Assembly (NCBI GenBank): GCA_902765975.1 | Contig: CACXBO010000110.1 | Span: 1-15,412 of the forward strand | Length of the DNA: 15,412 bases | Origin: Oscillospiraceae bacterium | Lineage (GTDB): Bacteria; Bacillota; Clostridia; Oscillospirales; Oscillospiraceae | Direction of reading: 5' to 3' | Shown here: in pieces, positions 1 to 7,625 of the stretch | Position numbering within the stretch: position 1 is the first letter of the stretch | Layout: each line of letters begins with the position of its first letter | Program-made: the position numbers and the translations under genes | Notes under the pieces: model-generated | Database searches by the model: none | What the model saw: only the letters and a program-made list of their open reading frames with translations | What the model was told of the DNA's origin: nothing

Positions 1-1
1 C

Positions 2-61
2 GACGACTGGAGCTACGACGATTGGGACTCCGACTACACGGACTGGGACAGCGACTGGTAA
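2..61 (+). CDS. C-terminal tail of an unidentified protein, Asp/Trp-rich (partial)
   Basis: An open frame enters from the left edge and stops with TAA at 59-61. The visible end is DDWSYDDWDSDYTDWDSDW: 19 residues, 9 of them Asp, 5 Trp, the rest Ser, Tyr and Thr. No domain is visible, so the function cannot be read. Such acidic, aromatic low-complexity tails occur on some Firmicute envelope proteins, for example after TPM domains, but that comparison is only a guess. The stop lies 21 bases before the mfd start and no terminator separates them, so the two genes are probably co-transcribed. Frame 2 is preferred because it alone gives such a biased composition and a stop immediately before the mfd ribosome binding site. 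Confidence 0.6.
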   Translation, partial: DDWSYDDWDSDYTDWDSDW

Positions 62-82
62 TATAAAGGGGGAAGCAAAGGC

Positions 83-3000
83 TTGAAGACACTCACTCTT
101 GCGCTCACAAAGGACGAGAGCTTTTCAAATATACTTGCTGCTATAGACGGAGGGCGCTGCCCCGCTCTTTTGAGCGGTACGGGCGCGCTTCCCCGCGCCC
201 ATGCCGCCGCCGCGATACGCCTTGTAAGGCGCTGCCCTGTCGTCGCTGTGCTATCCGATGAGAACGAGGCAAGGCGGTTTGCCGACGATCTCTCCGCCTT
301 TTCGGGCGAGGAGGCGCTTGAGCTTTTCAGCCGCGACTTCGTGTTTTACAACGCGGAGGGCGTTTCAAGAGACGCCGAGCGGCGCAGGCTTGCAGCGCTC
401 CGAAAGCTCTCGTCTGGCGCAGCGGGGCTCGTGGTGACCACTCCGGAGGCGCTTTGCGCGAGAACGATGCCGCCGGACGTATTCGAGCGGCTTTCCTTCG
501 AGCTGAAAATGGGCGGCAGCTTCGACGTTCAGGACCTCGCAGCGCGGCTTACCGAGGCGGGCTACGTCCGCGCTCCCCAGGCTGAGGGCCCCGGGCAGTT
601 CTCCCTGCGCGGCGGCATACTCGATATCTTCTCTCCGGCGCAGGAGCAGCCCATACGCGCAGAGTTCTTTGGCGACGAGATAGATTCCATGGGCTTCTTC
701 GACCCCGGCACGCAGAGAAGAACGGAGAGCGCGGACTCAGCCCTCATACTTCCGGTGCAGGAGGCGCCTCTAACGGCGGCTGAGGGCGGACGCGACGGGC
801 TGTATAAGAGACTCGACGCCTACGGCAAGAGACTTATGCGACGCAGGAACGTGCCTCGCTCGATGCTGGAGACTGTTTCCCAGGATATGAGCCGCGTCAG
901 AGAGGGGAGGACGCTCCCCGCGACGGACAGATACCTTGACCTTATGTTCGAGAAGGCGACGGCCGCGGATTACCTGCCGCCGGACAGCGTTGTAGTATTA
1001 TGTGAACCCGGCAGACTTTCCGACAGCGCGAAAAATCATCTCTGGCAGCTCTCGGAGGATCTCGCTGCTCTCGCCGAAAAGGGCGCCTTTGAGGGTCAGC
1101 CGGATAAGCTTGAGTCGAGCTGGGAGGAATGTGTTGAGCGACTTTGCGACTTTCCGCTCATCATGATGTCGTCTTTTACAACCTCCGCCCTCCCGGTCAG
1201 CCCGAGAGCTATGGAGACGCAGACCTCAAAGCAGCTTCCGTCCTACGGCGGCAGCCTTGAAACCGCGGCAAGCGACATAAAGCATTATGTAAACTCCGGC
1301 GTCGGAGTGGCTGTGCTTGCACGGGACAGGCGCAGGGCAGATATATTGAGGGAATATCTTGTTAAGGCGGGAGTAGGCTCATATATTGATTACGAGCTGG
1401 CTGAGCTGCCGAAGCCCGGGCGCTGCGCCGTTTCCGTCGGTAACCTCTCGGCCGGTCTTGAGTATCCGAGGCTTTCGCTCGCCATACTCTCTGAGGGTCA
1501 GATATCGGGCGGCGCGTTCAGAAGAAGGGCGAAGAAGAAGCTGCCCTCAAACAGGCAGAGACTGGAGAGCTATACGGACCTTGCCCCGGGCGATCTCGTC
1601 GTTCACGAGCAGTACGGCATAGGCCGCTACGTCGGCATGGTGACGCGCGAGGTCGACAAGATAAGGCGCGACTATATAAAAATAGCGTATCAGGGAACGG
1701 ACGCGCTCTACGTTCCCGCGACGGCTCTCGATATGATCTCGAAGTATATCGGAGCGGGAGAGGACGCGCCCGTAAAGCTCTCGAAGCTCGGCGGCACGGA
1801 CTGGACGAGGACGAAGCTGAGGGCGAAGGGAGCGGTAAGGGAGCTTGCCGAGGGGCTGATAAGGCTTCAGGCGGAGAGGCAGGCGGCGAACGGCTTTGCT
1901 TTCTCGCCGGACAGCCCGTGGCAGAGGGAATTTGAGGATAATTTCCTCTATCAGGAGACCGACGACCAGCTCAGAGCCGTGAAGGATATAAAAAAGGATA
2001 TGGAATCCGCCGTGCCGATGGACAGACTGCTCTGCGGCGACGTCGGCTACGGGAAGACGGAGGTAGCGCTCAGGGCCGTTATGAAATGCGTTCTGGACGG
2101 GAAGCAGGCGGCCGTCCTCGTTCCGACTACCGTTCTCGCGCAGCAGCATTATGCGACGGCAATGACAAGGTTTTCGGGCTTTCCCGTTAATATAGAGGTG
2201 CTGAGCCGCTTCCGCACCGCAGCGCAGATAAAGAAGGCGCTCGCAGGCATCGCCTCGGGCGAGGTGGACGTCGTTATCGGAACGCACAAGCTGCTCTCAA
2301 AGGACGTGAGCTTCAAATCGCTCGGACTTCTCGTTGTGGATGAGGAGCAGCGCTTCGGAGTTACGCATAAGGAGAGGCTCAAGGAGCTGAGCCGCACGGT
2401 GGACGTTCTGACCCTCTCCGCGACTCCGATACCGAGAACGCTCAATATGGCGCTGTCGGGCGTGCGGAATATGTCCACCATTGAGGAGCCGCCGTCCGAC
2501 AGGATGCCGGTGCAGACCTACGTTATGGAGCACGACTGGGGCATAGTCGAGGACGCGATAAGGCGCGAGATATCAAGAGGCGGACAGGTCTATTATATAC
2601 ACAACAGGGTGGACAATATCGAGAGGACCGCGCTGAAGCTAAAGGAGCTTATTGACGGGGTTACGGTCGCCGTTGCCCACGGGAAAATGGACGAGGATCA
2701 GCTCGGCAGGGTTATGGAGGCGATGAGCGCCGGAGAGGTGCAGGTGCTCGTCTGCACAACGATAATCGAGACGGGCATAGATATTCCGAACGTTAACACC
2801 CTGATAATTGAGGACGCGGACAGACTCGGACTTGCACAGCTTCATCAGATAAGGGGCAGAGTCGGACGTTCGAGCCGCCGCGCCTTCGCCTACTTTACCT
2901 TCCGAAAGGATAAGGTGCTGAACGAGACGGCGGAGAAGCGGCTCGCGGCGATAAGAGAATTCGCGGAGTTCAACTCCGGCTTCAAGATAGCAATGCGCGA

Positions 3001-3586
3001 CCTTGAAATAAGGGGCGCGGGCAATATCCTCGGCGCGGAGCAGTCCGGGCATATGATGAGCGTCGGCTACGATATGTACCTCAAGCTGCTTGAGGAGGCG
3101 GTACACGAGGCTAAGGGCGAGAGAACGGCTGAAAAGCCGGACTGCTCCGCCGACCTCGCAATTTCAGCGAATATACCAGCCTCATACGTCGAAAACCAGG
3201 AGCAGAGGATGGATCTTTACCGGCGTATAGCGCATATACGCACCGAGGAGGACGCGGACGATATGACGGACGAGCTGATCGACCGCTTCGGAGACCCGCC
3301 GCGCGAGGTGAACGCGCTCATTCACGTCGCCCTCTTGAGAGGCGAGGCGGCGGACACGGGCATCACCGAGATAACGGAGAAGGAAGGGAAGCTCATTTTC
3401 ACCCTCGGCGACTTCGAGCCGGAACGTGTGAGCGCCCTTTATTCAAGACCTGAGTATGCTAAAAGGATAAAGATAGAGGCCGGGAACAAGCCGAGGATGA
3501 GCTTCAGGCTCAAGGAGACGGACCGCGTGCTTGAAACCGCGGTCAAGCTCGTGCGCGACTATAAGGCGGGAGCGCCTCAGAGCTGA
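83..3586 (+). CDS. mfd: Transcription-repair coupling factor Mfd
   Basis: Mfd is a cytoplasmic DNA translocase that pushes RNA polymerase stalled at a lesion off the template and recruits UvrA. The protein has 1167 residues, close to the 1148 of E. coli Mfd, and appears intact. In order: a UvrB-like N-terminal module with the RGGILDIF signature near residue 175; the CarD-like RNA-polymerase interaction domain from about 497, opening DLVVHEQYGIGRY; RecG-like helicase lobes with Walker A GDVGYGKT (652-659), Walker B DEEQRFG (753-759), SATPIPRT (779-786) and QIRGRVGR (922-929); and a TRCF C-terminal domain around 1020-1115. Translation probably starts at TTG 83, since a purine-rich AAGGGGG sits about 10 bases upstream and no in-frame ATG lies nearby. 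This gene anchors the locus also seen in Bacillus (mfd, yabM, yabN, yabO). Confidence 0.98.
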   Translation: MKTLTLALTKDESFSNILAAIDGGRCPALLSGTGALPRAHAAAAIRLVRRCPVVAVLSDENEARRFADDLSAFSGEEALELFSRDFVFYNAEGVSRDAERRRLAALRKLSSGAAGLVVTTPEALCARTMPPDVFERLSFELKMGGSFDVQDLAARLTEAGYVRAPQAEGPGQFSLRGGILDIFSPAQEQPIRAEFFGDEIDSMGFFDPGTQRRTESADSALILPVQEAPLTAAEGGRDGLYKRLDAYGKRLMRRRNVPRSMLETVSQDMSRVREGRTLPATDRYLDLMFEKATAADYLPPDSVVVLCEPGRLSDSAKNHLWQLSEDLAALAEKGAFEGQPDKLESSWEECVERLCDFPLIMMSSFTTSALPVSPRAMETQTSKQLPSYGGSLETAASDIKHYVNSGVGVAVLARDRRRADILREYLVKAGVGSYIDYELAELPKPGRCAVSVGNLSAGLEYPRLSLAILSEGQISGGAFRRRAKKKLPSNRQRLESYTDLAPGDLVVHEQYGIGRYVGMVTREVDKIRRDYIKIAYQGTDALYVPATALDMISKYIGAGEDAPVKLSKLGGTDWTRTKLRAKGAVRELAEGLIRLQAERQAANGFAFSPDSPWQREFEDNFLYQETDDQLRAVKDIKKDMESAVPMDRLLCGDVGYGKTEVALRAVMKCVLDGKQAAVLVPTTVLAQQHYATAMTRFSGFPVNIEVLSRFRTAAQIKKALAGIASGEVDVVIGTHKLLSKDVSFKSLGLLVVDEEQRFGVTHKERLKELSRTVDVLTLSATPIPRTLNMALSGVRNMSTIEEPPSDRMPVQTYVMEHDWGIVEDAIRREISRGGQVYYIHNRVDNIERTALKLKELIDGVTVAVAHGKMDEDQLGRVMEAMSAGEVQVLVCTTIIETGIDIPNVNTLIIEDADRLGLAQLHQIRGRVGRSSRRAFAYFTFRKDKVLNETAEKRLAAIREFAEFNSGFKIAMRDLEIRGAGNILGAEQSGHMMSVGYDMYLKLLEEAVHEAKGERTAEKPDCSADLAISANIPASYVENQEQRMDLYRRIAHIRTEEDADDMTDELIDRFGDPPREVNALIHVALLRGEAADTGITEITEKEGKLIFTLGDFEPERVSALYSRPEYAKRIKIEAGNKPRMSFRLKETDRVLETAVKLVRDYKAGAPQS

Positions 3587-3611
3587 GATAGCAAAAAGAG
3601 GGCTTCATACC

Positions 3612-3640
3612 TTGCGGGCGGGGAAATAATATGCTACAAT
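3612..3640 (+). promoter_or_regulatory. Sigma-A-type promoter for dnaD-dnaC
   Basis: TTGCGG (3612-3617), 17 bases, then TACAAT (3635-3640), with TGC directly before the -10, which gives an extended -10 element. It lies in the 94-base gap after mfd and points at the dnaD-like gene, 40 bases upstream of its start. This suggests that the primosome pair has its own transcription start near 3647 in addition to any read-through from mfd. Confidence 0.6.
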
Positions 3641-3680
3641 GAAAGATACAGCGCAATAAAGAGAGAGGGGGGGCAAGCGT

Positions 3681-4661
3681 ATGTCGGAAGGAAAATTCGT
3701 GCTTCCGGAGCCGGAGACCGTGTCGATGTCCGGAGAGGCGGCAAGAAAGCTGATAGGCTGCGGAAGCGGCGACGCTGCCCTCGTATATATCTATATACTG
3801 CACTCCGGCGGACGCTTTGAGCCCGACGACTGCGCCCTGCACACAGGCCGCAGCTTCGCGCAGGTCGAGGCGGCTATGGACGTTCTTGCAAGGCTCGGGC
3901 TCGTAAGCGCCGGGAAGGACGCGGCTCACAGCCCGCGTCCGGCGGAGGCGGAGCCGCCGCAGTACACGGCCGAGGATATAAAGCGCGAGATGGAGAACGG
4001 AGACGCTTTCCCGCAGCTTGTTGGAGAGGTGCAGTCCGCGCTCGGCAGGCTGCTCTCGACGGACGACCTCAAAAGGCTGTTCAGCATCTACGACTACAAC
4101 GGGCTTCCGCCCGAGGTGATACTGACTCTTGTGAACCACTGCGCGGAGGAGGTAAAGCGCAGGTCGGGATCGGGCAGAGCGCCCACGATGAAGTATATCG
4201 AGAAAAACGCCTTTATCTGGGAGGCAGAGGGCATATTCTCCATTGAGGCGGCCGAGACGTTTATAAAGCGGATGGACGAGAGGCGCGGCATCTACGCGGA
4301 TTTTTCAGCCGCCATCGGTATAAGAGACCGGCAGCTCTCGACTACCGAGAGGAAATACGTCGACGCCTGGGCGGCTCTTGGCTTTACTGCCGAGGCGGCG
4401 GCTTTGGCCTACGACAGGACCGTCACCAAAACGGGCAGGATGAACTGGAGATATATGGACTCCATTATGATGAGCTGGCACAACAGAGGTCTGCATGCCG
4501 CCGCCGAGATAGAGAAAGAAGACCCCTACGGAAAGAGACCTGAAGGACAGAGGAGCGCCGATCAGGCGCGGGAGAACGCAGCCGGCGCCACTGCGGAGGA
4601 GCTTAGAAGGCTCAGAGATATGAAGAACAGGCTGAAAGCGGGGGAGAAGCATGAGCCTTGA
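3681..4661 (+). CDS. DnaD-domain primosome protein
   Basis: DnaD-family proteins help load the replicative helicase at the origin and at restart sites in low-GC Gram-positives. This one has 326 residues, longer than B. subtilis DnaD (about 232). After an N-terminal region that resembles a winged-helix module (about 15-75), two DnaD-like helical segments can be seen. The first is around 108-180 (LFSIYDYNGLPPEVILTLV). The second is around 220-275 and ends in the typical YMDSIMMSWHNRGL motif (about 257-270). The C-terminal 50 residues are charged and look disordered. ATG 3681 follows a GAGGGGGGG Shine-Dalgarno stretch. The last 11 bases overlap the start of the downstream DnaC-like gene, so translational coupling is likely. 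Homology to DnaD as opposed to DnaB of the Bacillus primosome cannot be settled by eye, so no symbol is given. Confidence 0.88.
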   Translation: MSEGKFVLPEPETVSMSGEAARKLIGCGSGDAALVYIYILHSGGRFEPDDCALHTGRSFAQVEAAMDVLARLGLVSAGKDAAHSPRPAEAEPPQYTAEDIKREMENGDAFPQLVGEVQSALGRLLSTDDLKRLFSIYDYNGLPPEVILTLVNHCAEEVKRRSGSGRAPTMKYIEKNAFIWEAEGIFSIEAAETFIKRMDERRGIYADFSAAIGIRDRQLSTTERKYVDAWAALGFTAEAAALAYDRTVTKTGRMNWRYMDSIMMSWHNRGLHAAAEIEKEDPYGKRPEGQRSADQARENAAGATAEELRRLRDMKNRLKAGEKHEP

Positions 4662-5652
4662 CGGGAAAATACTCGCGAGAGCGAAAACGAGGCTTGACGC
4701 AAGAAGAGCCGAGAACGAGCGCAGAATGAGCCAGAGACGCGCCCTTGCCTACGCGAGAGACCAGCGCATCGCCGAGATAGATTCGGAGATGAAGCGGACG
4801 GTGATCGACGCGATCGACGTCGCTCTCAAAAAGGGCGGAGACCCGGTCGAGGCGCTTGACGCGATAAGAGACAGAAGCCTCAGCCTGCAGGAGGAGCGCG
4901 CCCTCGCCCTGACCCGCGCAGGACTGAGTCCGGACTACCTTTCAGACAGCTATTTCTGCCCAAAGTGCAAGGATACCGGCTACGACGGCACGAGGCTCTG
5001 CTCCTGCCTCATGGACCTATATAAAGAGGAGCAGGTGAAGGAGCTCAGCCAGCTTTTGAAGCTCGGCGAGGAGAGCTTCGATTCCTTCCGCCTCGATTAC
5101 TACTCCGACGAGCCGGACCCGAGAACGGGAGTCTCCCCGCGTCAGATGATGGCGGAGGTCTTCGACTTTGCCGCAGAATATGCGAGAAACTTTTCGTCCG
5201 GCTCAATGAACCTCTTCTTCCGCGGCGGAACGGGACTCGGCAAGACCTTCCTTGCCACTTCCATCGCCAGAGTCGTCGCGGAGAACGGATTTTCCGTCGT
5301 TTACGACACGGCGGCCTCCGTCTTCTCGAAATACGAGCAGGAGAGATTCGGGCGCGGAGAGTCCGTCGAGGGGCTCAGAAGCGAGATAAAGCGCATTGAG
5401 AGCTGCGACCTTCTTATAATCGACGATCTCGGCACTGAGATGCCGACGAGCTTCATAACGAGCGCTCTCTATAACATTATCAATACCAGACTGATAACCG
5501 GGAAAAAGACGATAATAACCTCAAATCTCACGCCCAAGGAGCTGGCGGGAAGGTACTCCTCCGCGGTCCTCTCAAGGCTTGAGGGTGATTTTATGAGCCT
5601 GCGCTTCGTGGGCAGAGATATCCGCCGGATGAAGAGCGGAAACTGGGATTGA
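4651..5652 (+). CDS. dnaC: DnaC/DnaI-like helicase-loader AAA+ ATPase
   Basis: A 333-residue AAA+ ATPase of the DnaC/DnaI/IstB class, about the size of B. subtilis DnaI (311). The N-terminal part carries a four-cysteine zinc site, C103-x2-C106 and C117-x-C119, as in DnaI. The ATPase domain has Walker A GGTGLGKT (192-199), Walker B LLIIDD (254-259), a sensor-1 TSN (290-292) and the SRL arginine (R309) expected of the arginine finger. It should load the replicative helicase on single-stranded DNA together with the DnaD-like protein encoded just upstream. ATG 4651 lies inside the end of that gene and follows GGGGGAGAA, so the pair forms an operon with an 11-base overlap. An IstB transposase helper is unlikely: no IstA partner or insertion-sequence ends are nearby, and the primosome partner is adjacent. 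Confidence 0.92.
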   Translation: MSLDGKILARAKTRLDARRAENERRMSQRRALAYARDQRIAEIDSEMKRTVIDAIDVALKKGGDPVEALDAIRDRSLSLQEERALALTRAGLSPDYLSDSYFCPKCKDTGYDGTRLCSCLMDLYKEEQVKELSQLLKLGEESFDSFRLDYYSDEPDPRTGVSPRQMMAEVFDFAAEYARNFSSGSMNLFFRGGTGLGKTFLATSIARVVAENGFSVVYDTAASVFSKYEQERFGRGESVEGLRSEIKRIESCDLLIIDDLGTEMPTSFITSALYNIINTRLITGKKTIITSNLTPKELAGRYSSAVLSRLEGDFMSLRFVGRDIRRMKSGNWD

Positions 5653-5686
5653 CGTAATCACGTGACCCGGGCGACATAATATTTGA

Positions 5687-5711
5687 ATATTCAGAGCTAT
5701 GCAGTGAATAT
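5687..5711. repeat. AT-rich inverted repeat
   Basis: ATATTCA (5687-5693) and TGAATAT (5705-5711) are perfect reverse complements around an 11-base spacer. With only one G-C pair per arm it is a weak RNA hairpin, so a protein-binding dyad or chance AT-rich pairing is more likely than a terminator. Confidence 0.4.
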
Positions 5712-5753
5712 CGAAAAAAGTCGAATAATATTATGGGAGTTGCCGAGAAACGC

Positions 5754-5781
5754 GAAAAGTCCAACAGACAAAGGACTTTTC
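5754..5781. repeat. 9-bp inverted repeat, possible weak terminator of dnaC
   Basis: GAAAAGTCC (5754-5762) pairs with GGACTTTTC (5773-5781) around a 10-base loop. The T-rich right arm and position 100 bases after the dnaC stop would fit a weak Rho-independent terminator, but there is no clear T tract after the stem. The right arm runs directly into the TTTTCC repeats, so it may instead belong to that array. Confidence 0.4.
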
Positions 5782-5784
5782 CAG

Positions 5785-5805
5785 TTTTCCACAGGGTTTT
5801 CCACA
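5785..5805 (+). repeat. Two tandem TTTTCCACA repeats, DnaA-box-like
   Basis: TTTTCCACA occurs at 5785-5793 and 5797-5805, in the same orientation with a 12-base period. A third partial TTTTCC is at 5777-5782. Each copy differs by one base from the DnaA box TTATCCACA. Seen directly: the repeats and their spacing. Inferred: DnaA binding. The location beside helicase-loading genes makes the reading attractive but does not prove it. Confidence 0.5.
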
Positions 5806-5935
5806 GCGGTTATGTAAACGAAACGCCCCGAAACGGAATGAATAACGCAAAGAAAACTGAATATTATCAGGTTTACAAGTTTATTATGCTGCCGCAGGCA
5901 ATATATTTATTATCGGAAGCGGCAGGAAGGGTCGG

Positions 5936-7570
5936 ATGATATTGGCAGGGACAAGTGCAAAAAAACAGAGCTTTTTCAGGGGCGCGGCGATACTCGCCGC
6001 CACAGTTGCTCTCACAAAGATAATCGGCGCGATATATAAGATACCGCTCTATAATCTCCTCGGAGACGATGGGACGGGGCATTTCAATAAGGCTTACGAG
6101 GTTTATAACCTTATGCTCGCCATCTCGACGGCGGGAGTGCCCGTGGCTCTGAGCTGCCTTATCTCCTCTGCGAGAGCCTCGGGGAGATACGCTCAGGCGC
6201 GAAGGTACAACAGCGTCGGGCTTTTCGTATTCACGGTGATAGGCGTGCTCGGAACGGCGGCTATGTACATCTGGGCGCCTCAGCTTGCGAGCTTTATGAA
6301 GGACGCGGAGATCGCTCTCGCTCTGAAGGTGCTCTCGCCTGCCGTTCTCTTCGCCGCCCTCGTGTCGGTGCTCAGAGGATACAGCCAGGGGCATAACGAT
6401 ATGGTGCCGACCTCGCTCTCGCAGATAACCGAGGTCGTGTGCAAAATGATCTTCGGTCTTGCCGCGGCATGGTTTCTTGCCTCGCAGGGCAACGATCTCG
6501 CGACAATCGCCGCAGGAGCCATCGTCGGCGTTACAATGGGAATGGGGCTCGCCATTCCGGTCATGGCGATATACAACAAGCGGATAAGGAGGCTCGATGC
6601 CGAGGATATCGTTGTCGACGAGCCCGACTCCGTCGGAAAAACCGCCGCGAAGATACTGAAGGTCAGCCTGCCAATCACCGTTGGCGCCGCCGCGAGCCAG
6701 TTTATAACCTTCTTCGATTCGAGGATAATATCCGACACACTTGAAAGCGTTCTGAATATCGAACATTCGATAGCTATTTCGCTCTACGGCGTTTATTCCA
6801 AGGCGCTTGCTCTTTTCAATCTGCCCTCTGCGTTTATAACGCCCGTTGCCGTCTCGGTCGTGCCGATAATCGCCGCCGCCATTGCGGCAAGAAAGGCCGG
6901 AGAGGCGAAGAAGACGGTCGAGTCCTCCATGAAGCTGACAAACCTTTTCGCTATGCCTGCCGCCGTCGGTATAGCCGTTCTCTCGAAGCCGATTTTTATA
7001 TCGCTCTACGGAAGCACGGGCTATGAGGGGCTCGGACCTGTGATACTCACTATCCTCGGCGCGGCGAGCTTTTTCGTGTGCGAGTATATAATAACGAACG
7101 GGATACTTCAGGCGTCCGGTCACGAGAAGGTCTCAGCCCTGAGCCTCATCGCGGGCGGGATCGTCAAGCTGATTCTGAGCTGGAAGCTCGTCAGCCTGCC
7201 CGGACTCAATATCGTCGGCGCGCCTATCGGCACTCTCGTCTGCTACATCATTATCGCCGCCGTCAACACGACGGTGATGCAGCTCAAGCTGCCGGAGAAG
7301 CCCAACCTCATAAAGATAATCTTCCGTCCCTTCGTCTGCACCGCAGTCATGGGCGCAGGGTCTTTTGCGGTATACGGCCTTTTGGAGAAGTTCGCTCTGC
7401 CTCTTCTCGGCGGCGGAAGGATAGGAACAATAATCTGCCTCGCGGTAACGATAATTGTCGCCGTCGTTATCTATGCGGCTCTCGTCCTTGCTCTTAAGGT
7501 TGTAACGAGGGAGGACGTCGTGCTGCTGCCCAAGGGAGAGAAGATAGCAAAGCTGCTGAGACTTAAATAA
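5936..7570 (+). CDS. yabM: YabM-like MOP-superfamily lipid-linked saccharide flippase
   Basis: A 544-residue integral membrane protein with about 13-14 hydrophobic segments spread along its length and no soluble domain, as in the SpoVB/YabM/MurJ branch of the MOP flippases (polysaccharide biosynthesis family). Members move lipid-linked sugars or peptidoglycan precursor across the cytoplasmic membrane. The N-terminus (KKQSFFRGAAILAATVALTK, then IIGAIYKIPLYNLLG) is typical of this branch. ATG 5936 follows AGGAAGG with a 5-base gap. The order flippase, mazG, (hup), rqcP matches yabM, yabN, yabO of B. subtilis, which is the reason for the symbol. The actual substrate cannot be deduced; SpoVB-type cortex synthesis or general MurJ function are both possible. 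A 7-bp stem (5889-5895 with 5919-5925) reaches the edge of its ribosome binding site. Confidence 0.9.
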   Translation: MILAGTSAKKQSFFRGAAILAATVALTKIIGAIYKIPLYNLLGDDGTGHFNKAYEVYNLMLAISTAGVPVALSCLISSARASGRYAQARRYNSVGLFVFTVIGVLGTAAMYIWAPQLASFMKDAEIALALKVLSPAVLFAALVSVLRGYSQGHNDMVPTSLSQITEVVCKMIFGLAAAWFLASQGNDLATIAAGAIVGVTMGMGLAIPVMAIYNKRIRRLDAEDIVVDEPDSVGKTAAKILKVSLPITVGAAASQFITFFDSRIISDTLESVLNIEHSIAISLYGVYSKALALFNLPSAFITPVAVSVVPIIAAAIAARKAGEAKKTVESSMKLTNLFAMPAAVGIAVLSKPIFISLYGSTGYEGLGPVILTILGAASFFVCEYIITNGILQASGHEKVSALSLIAGGIVKLILSWKLVSLPGLNIVGAPIGTLVCYIIIAAVNTTVMQLKLPEKPNLIKIIFRPFVCTAVMGAGSFAVYGLLEKFALPLLGGGRIGTIICLAVTIIVAVVIYAALVLALKVVTREDVVLLPKGEKIAKLLRLK

Positions 7571-7625
7571 TATTATTGATTTGTGATAAATCGAGGCGAA
7601 AAAATCGATTCTTTTGGAGAAAATA

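Larger units (their letters stand above)
5653..5935. other. AT-rich intergenic region with dyads and DnaA-box-like repeats
   Basis: This 283-base gap between dnaC and the flippase gene is the largest non-coding stretch of the left half. It contains AT-rich tracts, an ATATTCA/TGAATAT inverted repeat (5687-5711), the palindrome ATAATATTAT (5725-5734), a 9-bp hairpin (5754-5781) and two TTTTCCACA repeats (5785-5805). I see no convincing -35/-10 pair for the downstream gene. A 68-codon open frame inside it has no ribosome binding site and reads out of frame into the flippase start, so I treat the region as non-coding. Confidence 0.6.

Noticed and set aside
1547..2287. 246-codon - strand open frame opposite mfd
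   Set aside because: Shadow of the conserved helicase region; Arg/Leu/His-rich, with no start signal.
5653..5935. Chromosomal replication origin (oriC)
   Set aside because: Only two imperfect DnaA-box-like copies are present, and there is no dnaA or dnaN nearby. It is kept as a weaker finding of possible DnaA binding.
5733..5939. 68-codon + strand open frame in the dnaC-yabM gap
   Set aside because: No ribosome binding site before its ATG, composition follows the DnaA-box-like repeats and dyads, and it runs out of frame into the well-supported flippase start.
5873..7123. 416-codon - strand open frame opposite the flippase gene
   Set aside because: Arg/His-rich with no recognisable domain; it is the antisense shadow of a clear membrane protein in a GC-rich region.
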